Origin: Bacillus sp. EB106-08-02-XG196
GTDB taxonomy: Bacteria; Bacillota; Bacilli; Bacillales; Cytobacillaceae
Direction of reading: 5' to 3'
Assembly (NCBI RefSeq): GCF_013396335.1
Contig: NZ_JABWSY010000007.1
Location: 239,317 to 303,316 of the forward strand
DNA: 64,000 bases
A program made the position numbers and the translations under genes. The first letter of the stretch is position 1. Each line of letters opens with the position of its first letter. Shown here one piece after another: positions 1 through 9,378 of this stretch. The notes under the pieces were generated by a model that was given only the letters and a program-made list of their open reading frames with translations, searched no databases and had not been told where the DNA came from.

Positions 1-32
1 CCTTTATTTAAATGAATATTTTTGTTCCCCAT
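1..32 (-). CDS. Start of a further operon gene, cut by the window edge
   Basis: An ATG at position 32 (minus) is preceded by a strong AGGAGGAACTAT ribosome site and opens MGNKNIHLNK before the sequence ends. It lies 25 bases past the kynureninase stop, so it is very probably the next gene of the same operon. Ten residues are too few to name it. A tryptophan 2,3-dioxygenase or formamidase (the usual partners of kynureninase), or a terminal meta-pathway enzyme, would fit the position. Confidence 0.55.
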   Translation of the reverse strand, partial: MGNKNIHLNK

Positions 33-57
33 ATAGTTCCTCCTACTTTTAGTAATC

Positions 58-1329
58 TTATGCTACGACCTCACGTTCATTTGCGAACTTTTCATATTGT
101 CTTTCTTCCATAATTTTCTTTAGAATTTGTACTACTTCCCATACTTCACTAAAAGAGGTGTAAAGAGCCACTGGAGCTAGACGAATAATGCTAGGTGCAC
201 GGAAATCTGGAATAACACCATTTTCTTTTAATGCCTTGCAAATGCGTGCAGCTTCCTTATGCTCTAGGCTCACATGACCTCCACGACTCACATCGTCTAG
301 AGGGTTACCCAACTTGAATCCCAGATCGGATAACTCTTGGTCCAACAAATCCATCAAGAACCGATTTATTTTCAATGACTTTTCCCGGATATTTTCAATT
401 CCTGCTTCTGCAAAAATCTCCAAAGCACCAAGTAACGGTGCAAGACTTAACACATGAGGTGTCCCAATTTGATAGGCTCCGGCAGACTCAGCAGGTGTTA
501 ATGAATGTTCCATATCAAATTGTTTCTCTTTTTTAGAACCAAACCAGCCCGCAAGACCAGGAGCAGTTCCAAAGTGTTTCTTATTTACATATAAACCTCC
601 AACACTTCCTGGTCCTCCATTTAAATGCTTATAATTGCACCAATAGGCAAAATCAACACCCCATTCACTAAACGAATGTGGTATGGCACCGATGGAATGG
701 CAGCCATCAAAACCGATTAAGATGCCTCTTTTATTCGCCTCCGCTGTTAGACGTTTCATGTCCAAGATTTGACCGCTTCGGTAAAGTACTGTAGGTAAAA
801 TGATCAGTGCAATGTCTTCGGTCATTGCCTCGATAATATCCGCTTCATCCAGGTAACGGCCATCCCGGCTTTTTACACGAATGAGGTGTGTATCCGGTTC
901 AAATCCATGGATGCGAAGCTGGCTTTGAAGAGCATAAATATCAGATGGAAAGGTTAATTCATCAGCTAGAATTTTTGATTTTTTTCCATCTGGCTTATAA
1001 AAAGTAGCGACAAGTTGATGCAAATTTACCGTGGTCGAACCCGTAACAATAACTTCATTAGCGGAAGCTCCAACTAACGGTGCCATCATCTCTCCTAATT
1101 TTTCTGATAAAAAAAACCATGGGTGTTTCCCTTTTGTCCAGCCATCAATTCCATGTTCTTTCCAATCATTTAATGATTCTAATAGAGTTCTTTCTGCTCT
1201 TTTTGAAAGGAGACCTAATGAATTACCATCCATATAAATGGAATTTGGTTTTATGTAAAACTCTCCCCTAAATTTGATCAAGCTGTCAGCCTGGTCTAAT
1301 TGTTTGGCATACTCTAATGTTATTTCCAT
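58..1329 (-). CDS. kynU: Kynureninase
   Basis: A PLP enzyme that splits L-kynurenine into anthranilate and alanine (or 3-hydroxykynurenine into 3-hydroxyanthranilate). The 423-residue product has the length and order of the family: [10 protein letters not shown] near the N-terminus, a GSTTVNLHQ phosphate-binding segment, FDGCHSIGA, and [13 protein letters not shown] carrying the Schiff-base lysine. I chose the ATG at 1329 over an ATG 25 codons upstream because AGAGGAGTG sits just before it and the extra residues overlap the preceding gene. It is the penultimate visible gene of the anthranilate operon, where it would feed tryptophan-derived anthranilate into the pathway. Confidence 0.95.
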   Translation of the reverse strand: MEITLEYAKQLDQADSLIKFRGEFYIKPNSIYMDGNSLGLLSKRAERTLLESLNDWKEHGIDGWTKGKHPWFFLSEKLGEMMAPLVGASANEVIVTGSTTVNLHQLVATFYKPDGKKSKILADELTFPSDIYALQSQLRIHGFEPDTHLIRVKSRDGRYLDEADIIEAMTEDIALIILPTVLYRSGQILDMKRLTAEANKRGILIGFDGCHSIGAIPHSFSEWGVDFAYWCNYKHLNGGPGSVGGLYVNKKHFGTAPGLAGWFGSKKEKQFDMEHSLTPAESAGAYQIGTPHVLSLAPLLGALEIFAEAGIENIREKSLKINRFLMDLLDQELSDLGFKLGNPLDDVSRGGHVSLEHKEAARICKALKENGVIPDFRAPSIIRLAPVALYTSFSEVWEVVQILKKIMEERQYEKFANEREVVA

Positions 1330-1366
1330 ATGTATCCACTCCTCTGGATTTATTTCTACTATATTA

Positions 1367-2155
1367 TTATTTACAAGAGAATGATACACTACCCAGTTCT
1401 GCAAAATCTACTAAAATGGTATCTCCAGATTGAAAGCTAATCGCTTCCGTAATGGCACCACTAAGAACGATATCACCTTTTTTTAAGCCGCGTCCCGTTT
1501 CTCCAAGCTTATTTACTGCCCAGGCTACCGCTACAGCAGGATTTCCTAATACTGCAGCACTTGTGCCGACAGTGGCCACTTCTGAATTTTTGGACATATA
1601 TACACCAATTTCTTTCAGGTCAAGAGATTCAGAATACTTCCATTTGTTTCCGACGATAAATTTTGAAGATGAACAGTTATCAGCCACAACATCAACCAGA
1701 GTAAACTTGAAATCTAAATAACGACTATCAATAATCTCAATAGCTGGTGCCACATATTTTGTAACACTTAAAATATCTTCCGCTGTAACAGAAGTCCCTT
1801 GGATATCTTCATCAATAAAGAAGGCAATTTCAGGTTCTGCCTTTGGATGGATGAAACTGCTATAAGGTACTGGCTCCCATTCTGTGGCAAGCATATCATC
1901 CATTAGATATCCATAAATCGCTTCATGGACCCCCATCATTTCTTGCTTCGCTTTACTTGTTAACCCGAGTTTAACTCCAATCCGTCGAAGTCCTTCCTGT
2001 TCTTTTTGCTCAATCAATTTTTGTTGGATTTCATATGCCTGCTCAAATGTTAAGGACGGGTATTTTGTCGTAATTTTTTCGACTTCTCGTTTTTCCTTTT
2101 CTGCGTCTAAAAGGTATTTTACAATTTCTTGTTCTGTTCCTTGCATCAGTTTCAT
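1367..2155 (-). CDS. 4-oxalocrotonate (2-oxo-3-hexenedioate) decarboxylase
   Basis: A 262-residue member of the fumarylacetoacetate hydrolase-like hydratase/decarboxylase family. It matches the DmpH/XylI decarboxylase type rather than the hydratase: [28 protein letters not shown], and [18 protein letters not shown], where decarboxylases carry DSRY..FKF and hydratases DSRI.DWKI. The expected reaction is Mg-dependent loss of CO2 from 4-oxalocrotonate to give 2-oxopent-4-enoate, usually in complex with the hydratase encoded 20 bases upstream. AGGAGG precedes the ATG. Its position after the aminomuconate steps fits the meta-cleavage route. Confidence 0.88.
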   Translation of the reverse strand: MKLMQGTEQEIVKYLLDAEKEKREVEKITTKYPSLTFEQAYEIQQKLIEQKEQEGLRRIGVKLGLTSKAKQEMMGVHEAIYGYLMDDMLATEWEPVPYSSFIHPKAEPEIAFFIDEDIQGTSVTAEDILSVTKYVAPAIEIIDSRYLDFKFTLVDVVADNCSSSKFIVGNKWKYSESLDLKEIGVYMSKNSEVATVGTSAAVLGNPAVAVAWAVNKLGETGRGLKKGDIVLSGAITEAISFQSGDTILVDFAELGSVSFSCK

Positions 2156-2175
2156 GTAGAAAACCTCCTATTTGT

Positions 2176-2955
2176 TTACTCGAATGTTACAGAAACAGTT
2201 CCCAATAAGCCGAAATGTGCTGAAATCTTATCTCCCTCTTTTACAGGAACTGCACCAGAAAGTGCTCCTGGAAGAATCAACTCACCTGCTTTTAAATGGA
2301 TGCCAAATTCATGTAATTTATTCGCCAACCAGGCAACTGCTTTTGCAGGGTGTCCTAACGCCGCTGTTCCAGCTCCTGTTGCAACCATTTCATCATTTTT
2401 ATAAAGGACCATTCCCTGGGTCCGTAAATTAAAACCTTCTATTGTACTTAATTTATTCCCAACAACTACTCTTGCAGATGATCCATTATCCGCCACAGTA
2501 TCTTCTAATCTAATTTTCCAATCAGTTATACGGCTATCAATTATCTCAATGGTCGGCACCACATATTTTGTAGCCATTAACACGTCTAAATAATTTACAT
2601 TTGGTCCTACTAAGTCCTTATCTAAAATAAAACCAATTTCCGCCTCGACTTTTGGACTGATGAATTCACTGATTTTGACCTTTTCATCATCAGAAATCCT
2701 CATATTATCTAATAGGTGGCCGTAATCTGGTTCATCAACTCCAAGCATCTGCTGCATTGCAGCGCTAGTTAGACCCACCTTCTTCCCAATAATCTCATGT
2801 CCTTCTTCTATCTTTTTCTCAATAACTTTAAGCTGTATATGGTATGCATCACGAACATTATGGGTGGAAACCCTCTCGGATAGCGGAGTTACTGGTATTT
2901 GACTATTCTCTGCCCTAATTAATTCAGTTGTAATCAAATCTAAGAAATTACTCAT
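2176..2955 (-). CDS. 2-oxopent-4-enoate hydratase
   Basis: A 259-residue paralogue of the next gene in the same metal-dependent family. It carries the DmpE/MhpD hydratase signatures GKKVGLTSAAMQQMLGV, ISPKVEAEIGF and DSRITDWKIRLEDTVADN. It would add water to 2-oxopent-4-enoate, giving 4-hydroxy-2-oxovalerate for aldol cleavage. Hydratase and decarboxylase of this type form a complex in the phenol and catechol pathways, and the two genes are adjacent here. The aldolase and acylating aldehyde dehydrogenase that should follow are not in the window. Confidence 0.88.
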   Translation of the reverse strand: MSNFLDLITTELIRAENSQIPVTPLSERVSTHNVRDAYHIQLKVIEKKIEEGHEIIGKKVGLTSAAMQQMLGVDEPDYGHLLDNMRISDDEKVKISEFISPKVEAEIGFILDKDLVGPNVNYLDVLMATKYVVPTIEIIDSRITDWKIRLEDTVADNGSSARVVVGNKLSTIEGFNLRTQGMVLYKNDEMVATGAGTAALGHPAKAVAWLANKLHEFGIHLKAGELILPGALSGAVPVKEGDKISAHFGLLGTVSVTFE

Positions 2956-3021
2956 TATACATCCACCTGCCTTATTTCATTATAGGAAAAGTGGCCATTC
3001 AGCCACTCTTTCCCTTTACTC

Positions 3022-4488
3022 CTACAATTTCATGGTAATCGTTTTAGCCTCAGTGTAGAATTCGAAACTATGACGTCCGCCCTCCCTGCCAATACCGCTA
3101 GCCTTCGAACCGCCAAAAGGAGTTCTTAAATCTCGGTAGTACCAACAATTGATCCAGAATAAACCAGAATTAATCTGATCTGCTACACGATGGGCACGCC
3201 TCAAATCATTTGACCATACAACACCAGCCAACCCGTAAATCGAATCATTGGCAATTTGAATCGCATCTTCTTCTGCTTTAAAAGGAATAACCACTAACAC
3301 CGGTCCAAAAATTTCTTCTTGCGCTACTCTCATTTTATTATTTACATCATAGAGTACGGTTGGCTCGTAAAAATTACCTTCTGTTAAACCTTCTACACGC
3401 TTTCCGCCAGTAGCAAGCTTTGCACCCTCATCTAATCCAATCTGCACGTATTTGTCAACAGTTTCTAAATGATTTGTGGAAATAAGGGCACCCATATCTG
3501 TATTTTCATCCAATGGGTCTCCCACTTTGATTTTCTTTACCGCTTGTACCAATTTTTCTAGGAATTGTTCATATACTGTTTCCTGTACTAACAGCCTTGA
3601 ACCTGCAAGACAGATTTCACCCTGATTTCTAAAAATCGCTTCAATCGAGCCTTGGACTGCTTCATCCAAGTCAGCATCATCGAACACAATATTTGCTGAT
3701 TTTCCGCCCAATTCTAGTGAAACTGGGATTAACTGTGAGGCTGCATTTCTCATCACCGTTTTACCGGTTGAACTTTCCCCGACAAATGAGATCCTGCGGA
3801 CAAATGGATGAGTAGTCATCGCCGTCCCTACCGTTGAGCCTGGTCCGGTAAGAATATTCAAAACTCCTGGTGGAAGTCCTGCTTCATTGGCAATTTTACC
3901 TAACATGACAGCACTTAACGGAGTATATGATGCTGGTTTCACAATAACCGTATTGCCTGCAGCTAAAGCTGCAGAAACTTTCCAGGTCATTTGCATGAAT
4001 GGCAGATTCCAAGGAATGATTAAGCTTGTAACTCCAGCTGGAGCATACTGCGTATAGCTCATATGCTTGGATTGAGGATAATGCTCATGATGAATATACT
4101 TTGCCATTTCCGCAAAGAATCGTAAATTTGAAGCCGCTCTGGGTATATCAAAATCTCTGCTTTCTTTTATCGGCTTTCCCACATCTAATGTTTCAAGCAA
4201 CGCCAGCTCATCAACACGAGCCATGACAAGATCGGACATTCGACAAAGAATCTTAGCTCTCTCTTCAATTGCCATTTTGCTCCAGATACCACTTTCAAAA
4301 GTTGTTTGAGCAACTTGAATCGCACATTCAACATCATGTACACTGGCACTTGCGACTGAAGCTAACTTTTGATTCGTTGCCGGATTAATAGTGTCAAAGG
4401 TTTCTCCTGAACTAGCATTTACATATTCTCCATTAATAAATAGCTTAGCATCGTTAATTTTAAGCTGTTTTTCAAGGAACTTACTCAT
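3022..4488 (-). CDS. 2-aminomuconate 6-semialdehyde dehydrogenase
   Basis: A 488-residue NAD-dependent aldehyde dehydrogenase. Visible motifs are IIPWNLPFMQ, the KPASYTPLSA coenzyme segment, FVGESSTGK (Rossmann loop), the base in SLELGGKSANIVF, and the nucleophile in RNQGEICLAGSR, with EEIFGPV and FGGSKASGIGREGG near the end. Operon position after the ACMS decarboxylase assigns it to oxidising 2-aminomuconate semialdehyde to 2-aminomuconate (AmnC/NbaE type). The ATG at 4488 overlaps the stop of the upstream deaminase by 8 bases; a TTG six codons upstream has no spaced ribosome site. Confidence 0.9.
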   Translation of the reverse strand: MSKFLEKQLKINDAKLFINGEYVNASSGETFDTINPATNQKLASVASASVHDVECAIQVAQTTFESGIWSKMAIEERAKILCRMSDLVMARVDELALLETLDVGKPIKESRDFDIPRAASNLRFFAEMAKYIHHEHYPQSKHMSYTQYAPAGVTSLIIPWNLPFMQMTWKVSAALAAGNTVIVKPASYTPLSAVMLGKIANEAGLPPGVLNILTGPGSTVGTAMTTHPFVRRISFVGESSTGKTVMRNAASQLIPVSLELGGKSANIVFDDADLDEAVQGSIEAIFRNQGEICLAGSRLLVQETVYEQFLEKLVQAVKKIKVGDPLDENTDMGALISTNHLETVDKYVQIGLDEGAKLATGGKRVEGLTEGNFYEPTVLYDVNNKMRVAQEEIFGPVLVVIPFKAEEDAIQIANDSIYGLAGVVWSNDLRRAHRVADQINSGLFWINCWYYRDLRTPFGGSKASGIGREGGRHSFEFYTEAKTITMKL

Positions 4489-4957
4489 TTTGATCACCAT
4501 CCTCAACTTCTAAAATCATCTCAACCTCCACAACATTATTGTGTGGCAGCTGTGCCATCCCTACAGCTGACCTTCCGTGTCTGCCTTTTTCTCCAAATAC
4601 CTCAACCAACAAATCTGAGGAGCCATTCATTACTTTGGGGTGGTCAGTAAAATTTGGTGTGCTGTTTACAAAACCAAGAATCTTGACCACTCTTTTTACT
4701 TTACTAAGGTCGCCTAGCTCATGTTTGACAACAGCTAATAGATTCAGCATACACTGTCTGGCCGCCTGATAACCTACTTCAATGGATACGTCCTCACCAA
4801 GTTTTCCACGAAATTCATCTGTACCCTGTCCTGAAGTAAAAATAAGGTTTCCAGCGCGAACACAGCTAACATAGTTTCCAGATGCTTGGCGTAGAGGTGG
4901 AAGCTTTAAACCAAGTTCCTTTAATCTTTCTTCTGGGGTTATCACCTTTTCTACCAT
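4481..4957 (-). CDS. 2-aminomuconate deaminase, RidA family
   Basis: A 158-residue RidA/YjgF-type protein (GLKLPPLRQASGNYVSCVRAGNLIFTSGQG, then HGRSAVGMAQLPHNNVVEVEMILE). General RidA proteins are about 125 residues; the longer form with RSAVGMA matches deaminases encoded in 2-aminophenol and 3-hydroxyanthranilate clusters (AmnD/NbaF). It should hydrolyse 2-aminomuconate to 4-oxalocrotonate and ammonia. It lies between the decarboxylase and the dehydrogenase genes, with overlap to the latter, which supports the specific role over generic imine deamination. Confidence 0.85.
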   Translation of the reverse strand: MVEKVITPEERLKELGLKLPPLRQASGNYVSCVRAGNLIFTSGQGTDEFRGKLGEDVSIEVGYQAARQCMLNLLAVVKHELGDLSKVKRVVKILGFVNSTPNFTDHPKVMNGSSDLLVEVFGEKGRHGRSAVGMAQLPHNNVVEVEMILEVEDGDQNE

Positions 4958-4976
4958 CTACTCATCTCTTTTCCTA

Positions 4977-5987
4977 CTAAATTAGTTGATTAACCGGTAA
5001 ATTTAAAAATCTAAGTGCATTTTCACCTAACATCGCTCTTTTTTGGTCAGCAGTAAGGGATAGAGTATCATCTATAATCTTCCCAGGAGGTGTTTCCCTG
5101 AGCAGGAAAGGGTAATCAGAACCCATGATGACTTGCTCTGCTCCAAATTTTTCAACGAGGAATTTAATATTCACAGGATTATTTACGATAGAATCATAGA
5201 AGAATTTCTTTGCATAAAAACTTGGAGGCTGCTCTGTCAGTTGTAGGTGTGGCCAGACATTCCACCCATGATCAAGGCGGGGAAGAATATAAGGCAGTGA
5301 GCCGCCGCCATGAGAAAAACAAATTTTTAATCCTGGAAACTTTTCAATGACGCCTCCTAGAATTAAACTTGCAGCAGCTAAAGCGGTTTCACTAGGCATC
5401 CCAACCGTGTACATTAGGTTATGTTTGGTAAACCGATCGCTGCCCAATGTTTCCCATGGATGAACGAATATAGGAACATTCCACTTCTCACACATCGCAA
5501 AGAAGTCTGTTAACGATTCATCATCTAAATTTTTCCCATTAATGTTCGTGCCAATTTCAATCCCCTTTAAACCAAGCTCATGAACACAACGATCCAGTTC
5601 ACGAATGGCAATTTCAACATTTTGCAGCGGGACTGTCCCAAGACCAATAAACTTCGTAGGATATTGTGCAACTGTCTCTGCGATAAAATCATTCTGTAAT
5701 CTTGCCATAATTTCAGCTTCTTCAATGGGTGCCCAGTAAGAAAACGTTACAGGAATGGGCGAGAGAACCTGTATATCTACATTTTCCTTTTCCATATCAT
5801 TAATCCGCTTCTCTGGACTCCATACCTGGTCTGTTACTTCACGAAAAACCTTGCCTGCAACCATAATATTAGCACCACACGAACAGGTTGGCTGAAGGAT
5901 TGGCCATTTATCATTTTGGTACTTCGCCGCAAAGTCCGGGAAATTTTCTGGAATGATATGTGTATGAAAATCTACTCGCATTTCCAT
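4977..5987 (-). CDS. 2-amino-3-carboxymuconate-6-semialdehyde decarboxylase
   Basis: A 336-residue amidohydrolase-superfamily decarboxylase (ACMSD/NbaD type; the family is about 330-335 residues). The zinc pair HxH is in VDFHTHIIPE at residues 8-10; later ligands lie in IFVHPWETLG, CFSHGGGSLPY and VIMGSDYPF. It removes CO2 from the unstable ring-cleavage product of 3-hydroxyanthranilate, preventing its cyclisation to quinolinate. The start overlaps the dioxygenase by 16 bases, so translational coupling of the two steps is likely. An ATG two codons downstream is an equally possible start. Confidence 0.93.
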   Translation of the reverse strand: MEMRVDFHTHIIPENFPDFAAKYQNDKWPILQPTCSCGANIMVAGKVFREVTDQVWSPEKRINDMEKENVDIQVLSPIPVTFSYWAPIEEAEIMARLQNDFIAETVAQYPTKFIGLGTVPLQNVEIAIRELDRCVHELGLKGIEIGTNINGKNLDDESLTDFFAMCEKWNVPIFVHPWETLGSDRFTKHNLMYTVGMPSETALAAASLILGGVIEKFPGLKICFSHGGGSLPYILPRLDHGWNVWPHLQLTEQPPSFYAKKFFYDSIVNNPVNIKFLVEKFGAEQVIMGSDYPFLLRETPPGKIIDDTLSLTADQKRAMLGENALRFLNLPVNQLI

Positions 5988-6511
5988 TCACTCGCTTCTT
6001 CCGGCATAACATACCCACAATTCTTACAAGTACGAAGCTCAACATTACTGTTAAAACCATTGATTGCCTCTTTTACCTGTACTTCAATATTCGTTAACTG
6101 GACAGAAACTCGATGCATCTCATGGTTACATTCATCACAGAACCAAACAAAATCCTCTAATTCACCTGTTGCTCTGTCACGTTCAATCACAATTCCAATT
6201 GTATCAGCCACTCGATGCGGAGAATGAGGTACATTTGGAGGTAAATGGAATACCTCTCCTTCCTTTACTGTAATTACCTCTCTTTTACCCTCTGCATTGA
6301 TAATTTCAACGTAACAATTACCCTTTAATTGATAAAAAATCTCTTCCGATGGATCAACGTGAAAATCACGTCGTTTGTTTGGACCGCCAAGGATCATAAA
6401 CATTAGCTCCGAATCCTTCCAAATGACTTTATTATTAACCGGCGGCTTTAATTGTTCCTTATTTTCTTCGATAAATCCCCATAGGTTTATTGGTTTTAAT
6501 GAATTTGTCAT
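5972..6511 (-). CDS. 3-hydroxyanthranilate 3,4-dioxygenase
   Basis: A 179-residue cupin extradiol dioxygenase (NbaC type). Fe ligands predicted from the family are His51 and Glu57 (RRDFHVDPSEEIF) and His96 (PHSPHR). As in bacterial and yeast enzymes, a second rubredoxin-like iron site is built by Cys125, Cys128, Cys162 and Cys165 (CDEC, CKNC). It opens 3-hydroxyanthranilate to 2-amino-3-carboxymuconate semialdehyde. The start at 6511 has GAGAGGGG upstream; a start 12 codons earlier would absorb that ribosome site. Confidence 0.95.
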   Translation of the reverse strand: MTNSLKPINLWGFIEENKEQLKPPVNNKVIWKDSELMFMILGGPNKRRDFHVDPSEEIFYQLKGNCYVEIINAEGKREVITVKEGEVFHLPPNVPHSPHRVADTIGIVIERDRATGELEDFVWFCDECNHEMHRVSVQLTNIEVQVKEAINGFNSNVELRTCKNCGYVMPEEASEWKCE

Positions 6512-6573
6512 GAATATCTGTCCCCTCTCGAATTTTATTGACCCCACTTATATCTAAATAAAAATAAAGTCTG

Positions 6574-7137
6574 TTAAAAGACCGTTTCTAATTTTTTCTC
6601 TGATGATTTTAATGCTTCTTGCATGAATACTACTTCTTTTGCTAAGTCTGTAATTCTGTTTAATACTTCCTGATCGATGATTTCATTATCTTTATTGAAA
6701 TGATCGTTATTAACGTACACATAGCCTGGCGCTACGAATGCCCGGAAAAATCCGGCAATCGGTTTCAATTGGTTTTCAATGACTAGGTAGTGCTGGTAAG
6801 TACCGCCGGTAGCGACAAATCCCATAACTTTATTACGAATATCCTTTGGATTGATTAAATCAAATAAATTCTTAAGTGGTCCTGATAATGAACCTTGAAA
6901 AATTGGGGTTCCAATAATATAAAAATCAGCAGATTGAATGATATCAAGAACTTTTTTTGTATCACCTGTGTAGGTCGAAGGGTTTCGACCATCACAAAAC
7001 TGCACATCATATTCTCTTAAATCCAACAATTCAATTTCCACATTTGGATGGTGTTTCTTTACCTCCTCAAGGACATTTTGGACAACGATACTTGTCTTTG
7101 CTCCAATGATAGTCCCTGAAATCCCTATTAGTTTCAT
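6574..7137 (-). CDS. NAD(P)H-dependent flavin reductase of the anthranilate hydroxylase
   Basis: A 187-residue flavodoxin-like NADPH-dependent FMN reductase family protein (SsuE/MsuE-like). It opens MKLIGISGTIIGAKTS (flavin phosphate loop) and has GTPIFQGSLSGPLKNLFDLI and GFVATGGTYQHYLVIENQL. Its place behind the FAD synthetase and HpaB-like oxygenase matches the Geobacillus thermodenitrificans anthranilate hydroxylase system, where the equivalent protein reduces FAD for the oxygenase. That it prefers FAD here is inferred from the context, not from residues I can see. AAAGGGG precedes the ATG. Confidence 0.87.
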   Translation of the reverse strand: MKLIGISGTIIGAKTSIVVQNVLEEVKKHHPNVEIELLDLREYDVQFCDGRNPSTYTGDTKKVLDIIQSADFYIIGTPIFQGSLSGPLKNLFDLINPKDIRNKVMGFVATGGTYQHYLVIENQLKPIAGFFRAFVAPGYVYVNNDHFNKDNEIIDQEVLNRITDLAKEVVFMQEALKSSEKKLETVF

Positions 7138-7182
7138 AGTTTTATTACCCCTTTTGTTTCTAATAAGTAACCCTCAGTTCTT

Positions 7183-7707
7183 TTACCACCCTAATAAAGA
7201 GTAGGACTGTTGATAATCTCCCTCTGAAAGTAACTGGCGAATTCTCGTTGATGAAATAAGTTCTCCATCGTTACAATAAACAGGTAATGTCACATTAATC
7301 TGAAAGTACTTTTTTAATAGTTCTACATCACCTTTTCTATTTTTTCCAAAACGAAATTCCGAACCAATAGATACTTCTACCGGGTTTAGCTTCGATAATT
7401 CACTGATAAAATCCTCAGGAGGACGCGTTGCATACCATTCATCAAAACTAGCAACGATCACATAATTTACACCTAATTTATAGATCCTCCTTACCTTTTC
7501 TTGAATGGGTGTCAAGATTTGGGCACCTTTAAAAAAATGTCGAGGAGGCGGGTCGAACGTATATACGACACTTGGAACCTGATGAATAAGACTCTGTTCC
7601 ACAGCCTGCCTAATGACAGCTTGGTGTCCTTTGTGTACCCCATCAAATGCACCAATAGCAATAACAGAACCTTTAAGTGTCAGAACACCATCTTTAATCG
7701 TTTGCAT
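7183..7707 (-). CDS. Stand-alone FAD synthetase (FMN adenylyltransferase)
   Basis: A 174-residue protein equal to the N-terminal half of RibF. IAIGAFDGVHKGHQ carries the HxGH nucleotidyltransferase motif, TFDPPP follows, and ISSTRIRQLL is the second active-site segment. Housekeeping RibF is about 310 residues with a C-terminal riboflavin kinase domain; here the frame stops soon after ISSTRIR, so the kinase domain is missing. The likely role is turning FMN into FAD for the neighbouring FADH2-dependent hydroxylase. GGAGGTG precedes the ATG and the gene lies 31 bases after the oxygenase. Confidence 0.88.
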   Translation of the reverse strand: MQTIKDGVLTLKGSVIAIGAFDGVHKGHQAVIRQAVEQSLIHQVPSVVYTFDPPPRHFFKGAQILTPIQEKVRRIYKLGVNYVIVASFDEWYATRPPEDFISELSKLNPVEVSIGSEFRFGKNRKGDVELLKKYFQINVTLPVYCNDGELISSTRIRQLLSEGDYQQSYSLLGW

Positions 7708-7738
7708 CGATCACACCTCCTCGAGATAGTGTAATAGT

Positions 7739-9217
7739 TTAAAGACTAGGAACCTCATTTTTTCGGTCAAAAATCTCCAGCGCTTCTTCAACCAGCTTAA
7801 ATGAATTATTTCTTTTGTGGTTGTTATAGAAAATGGCTCTCTTGCGGATTGGATCTCCTGTGTAATAACGTTCGTATTGAAGGATCCTTTGCCCAAATGC
7901 CTCACCGCATAAATCCCATGCCAGCTTAAAGAGATGAACCCGCTCTTCTGCAGCTACTCCTTCTCTTCCCACATAATAACGATCTAAATCCTCTCGTAAA
8001 TCTGGATTTTCAAAATCGGCATCCGTTGGTGACATTAGCAGTCCTCCAGCACCGATAATTTGCATTACCTCAATAGCACGAGGATACATTTTCGGCAGCA
8101 ATCCTCGAATGGTTTCAAGTGGTGCATAGGCAGGCATTACTTCACCAGTCTCTGTTACTTCGTATTCATACTCAGCAATTCTGAGCAAAGCCCGAATGGA
8201 TTCAACGGATTGTATTAATTCACCTAAATCGTTTTGAACATTTAGATAACAATCAACACCAATGGAGTCTGCTAATTTACAAGCAACTTCTGTAGCAAAT
8301 TGCAACTTTATTAGACCTCTTACTCCTGATTGATGTGCGGGCTGGATACCAATTCCTGTTTTCGGATAAAGTAAATTTGCTGCTTCGACATTGTTATAAA
8401 GGAAAACACGATCCCATGGTACTAAAACATCATTAAATACCAAAACTGCATCCATTTCTTCAAATCTTGATGCTAATGGGTGATCATAAACAGAACGCTT
8501 TCCATCCTGCATAGGTTCACGGCATAAAATACGCAGTCCTGGTGTATCAAGCGGCAGTGCAAAAGCAAGTGCGTAACGTTCATCTCCAGGCTTAAATCCA
8601 GGGAAGGAGTATACAATTACTTCGTCTGTAATTGGTGCGAGGGTCGCCAGCATTTTAGCCCCTCTTACGACTAAGCCATCTGGAGTTTCCTTAACCGCAC
8701 CTAAATGGGTAAACATATCCTGTTGTTCATGTGATGATTTACTGCGGTCATTTTGTGGATTAATAATAGCGTGTGTTAAAAATAGGTCATTGTCGCGAAC
8801 ATGCTTATAATAGGCTCGAATGTTTTTTCCCCATTCAGGATTGTATTTGTCCAAGAACTCGGAATTACTAGCCATAGAAGTTACTACGACATTTAGAAAA
8901 TCAGGAGTTCTTCCCATTAAACCAAAAGTAGCCTTAGCAAAGACCTCAAAGTTTTTTCTTCGGGCTTCCAGATCTTGATAGTTTTTTGGTACCATGAATG
9001 CATTCGAAATTCTTTCACCAGTTTCTTCACAAATATGAGTGATCTCTTCTCGATACTCTGGATCATGCTGCAAATCATACAGCTTCGCCATTTCAAGAAT
9101 TGGCTGTTTAAAAACAGGTTCTTCAAAGATATTTGTTACTCTTATTCCTGATAACCAAACTTCTGGATAACGTGATTTCAATGCCTCGATATACTGCGCT
9201 CCTGTACGAATTCCCAT
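7739..9217 (-). CDS. Anthranilate 3-monooxygenase, oxygenase component (HpaB family)
   Basis: A 492-residue two-component FADH2-using monooxygenase of the 4-hydroxyphenylacetate 3-hydroxylase (HpaB) family. Segments include [55 protein letters not shown] and the C-terminal [24 protein letters not shown]. Co-location with a flavin reductase, FAD synthetase and the 3-hydroxyanthranilate pathway identifies the substrate as anthranilate, hydroxylated at C3; homologues in Geobacillus thermodenitrificans were characterised with this activity. I start it at 9217 (GAGGAGG six bases upstream) rather than at 9232. It is the first gene of the operon. Confidence 0.9.
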   Translation of the reverse strand: MGIRTGAQYIEALKSRYPEVWLSGIRVTNIFEEPVFKQPILEMAKLYDLQHDPEYREEITHICEETGERISNAFMVPKNYQDLEARRKNFEVFAKATFGLMGRTPDFLNVVVTSMASNSEFLDKYNPEWGKNIRAYYKHVRDNDLFLTHAIINPQNDRSKSSHEQQDMFTHLGAVKETPDGLVVRGAKMLATLAPITDEVIVYSFPGFKPGDERYALAFALPLDTPGLRILCREPMQDGKRSVYDHPLASRFEEMDAVLVFNDVLVPWDRVFLYNNVEAANLLYPKTGIGIQPAHQSGVRGLIKLQFATEVACKLADSIGVDCYLNVQNDLGELIQSVESIRALLRIAEYEYEVTETGEVMPAYAPLETIRGLLPKMYPRAIEVMQIIGAGGLLMSPTDADFENPDLREDLDRYYVGREGVAAEERVHLFKLAWDLCGEAFGQRILQYERYYTGDPIRKRAIFYNNHKRNNSFKLVEEALEIFDRKNEVPSL

Positions 9218-9245
9218 ATACATCCTCCTCATCTTTCATATTGTC

Positions 9246-9288
9246 ATTATAAAACTGAATTTTCTGAGTCATTGTAGTCTGGTTAACA
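9246..9288 (-). promoter_or_regulatory. Predicted activator-dependent promoter of the anthranilate operon
   Basis: On the minus strand TATAAT lies at 9251-9246 with no good -35 hexamer. A 16-base Crp/Fnr-style site, TGTTA-N6-CTACA, lies at 9288-9273, its centre about 41 bases before the predicted transcription start. This is the classical class II activator position. The site resembles the perfect palindrome before the transporter gene. Assignment to the local Crp/Fnr pair is inference. Confidence 0.5.
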
Positions 9289-9331
9289 CTTTTTTCAAAA
9301 AAGGTAAATTACTTTTTTTCAGAAATAAAAG

Positions 9332-9368
9332 CCGCACTCTTCTTTTGATTAGAAGAGTGCGGTTTTTA
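9332..9368 (-). terminator. Intrinsic terminator after the transporter gene
   Basis: Eleven-base arms CCGCACTCTTC (9332-9342) and GAAGAGTGCGG (9352-9362) are flanked by T-rich sequence on both strands. It separates the transporter transcript from the anthranilate operon promoter. Confidence 0.85.
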
Positions 9369-9378
9369 ACTTTACAAA

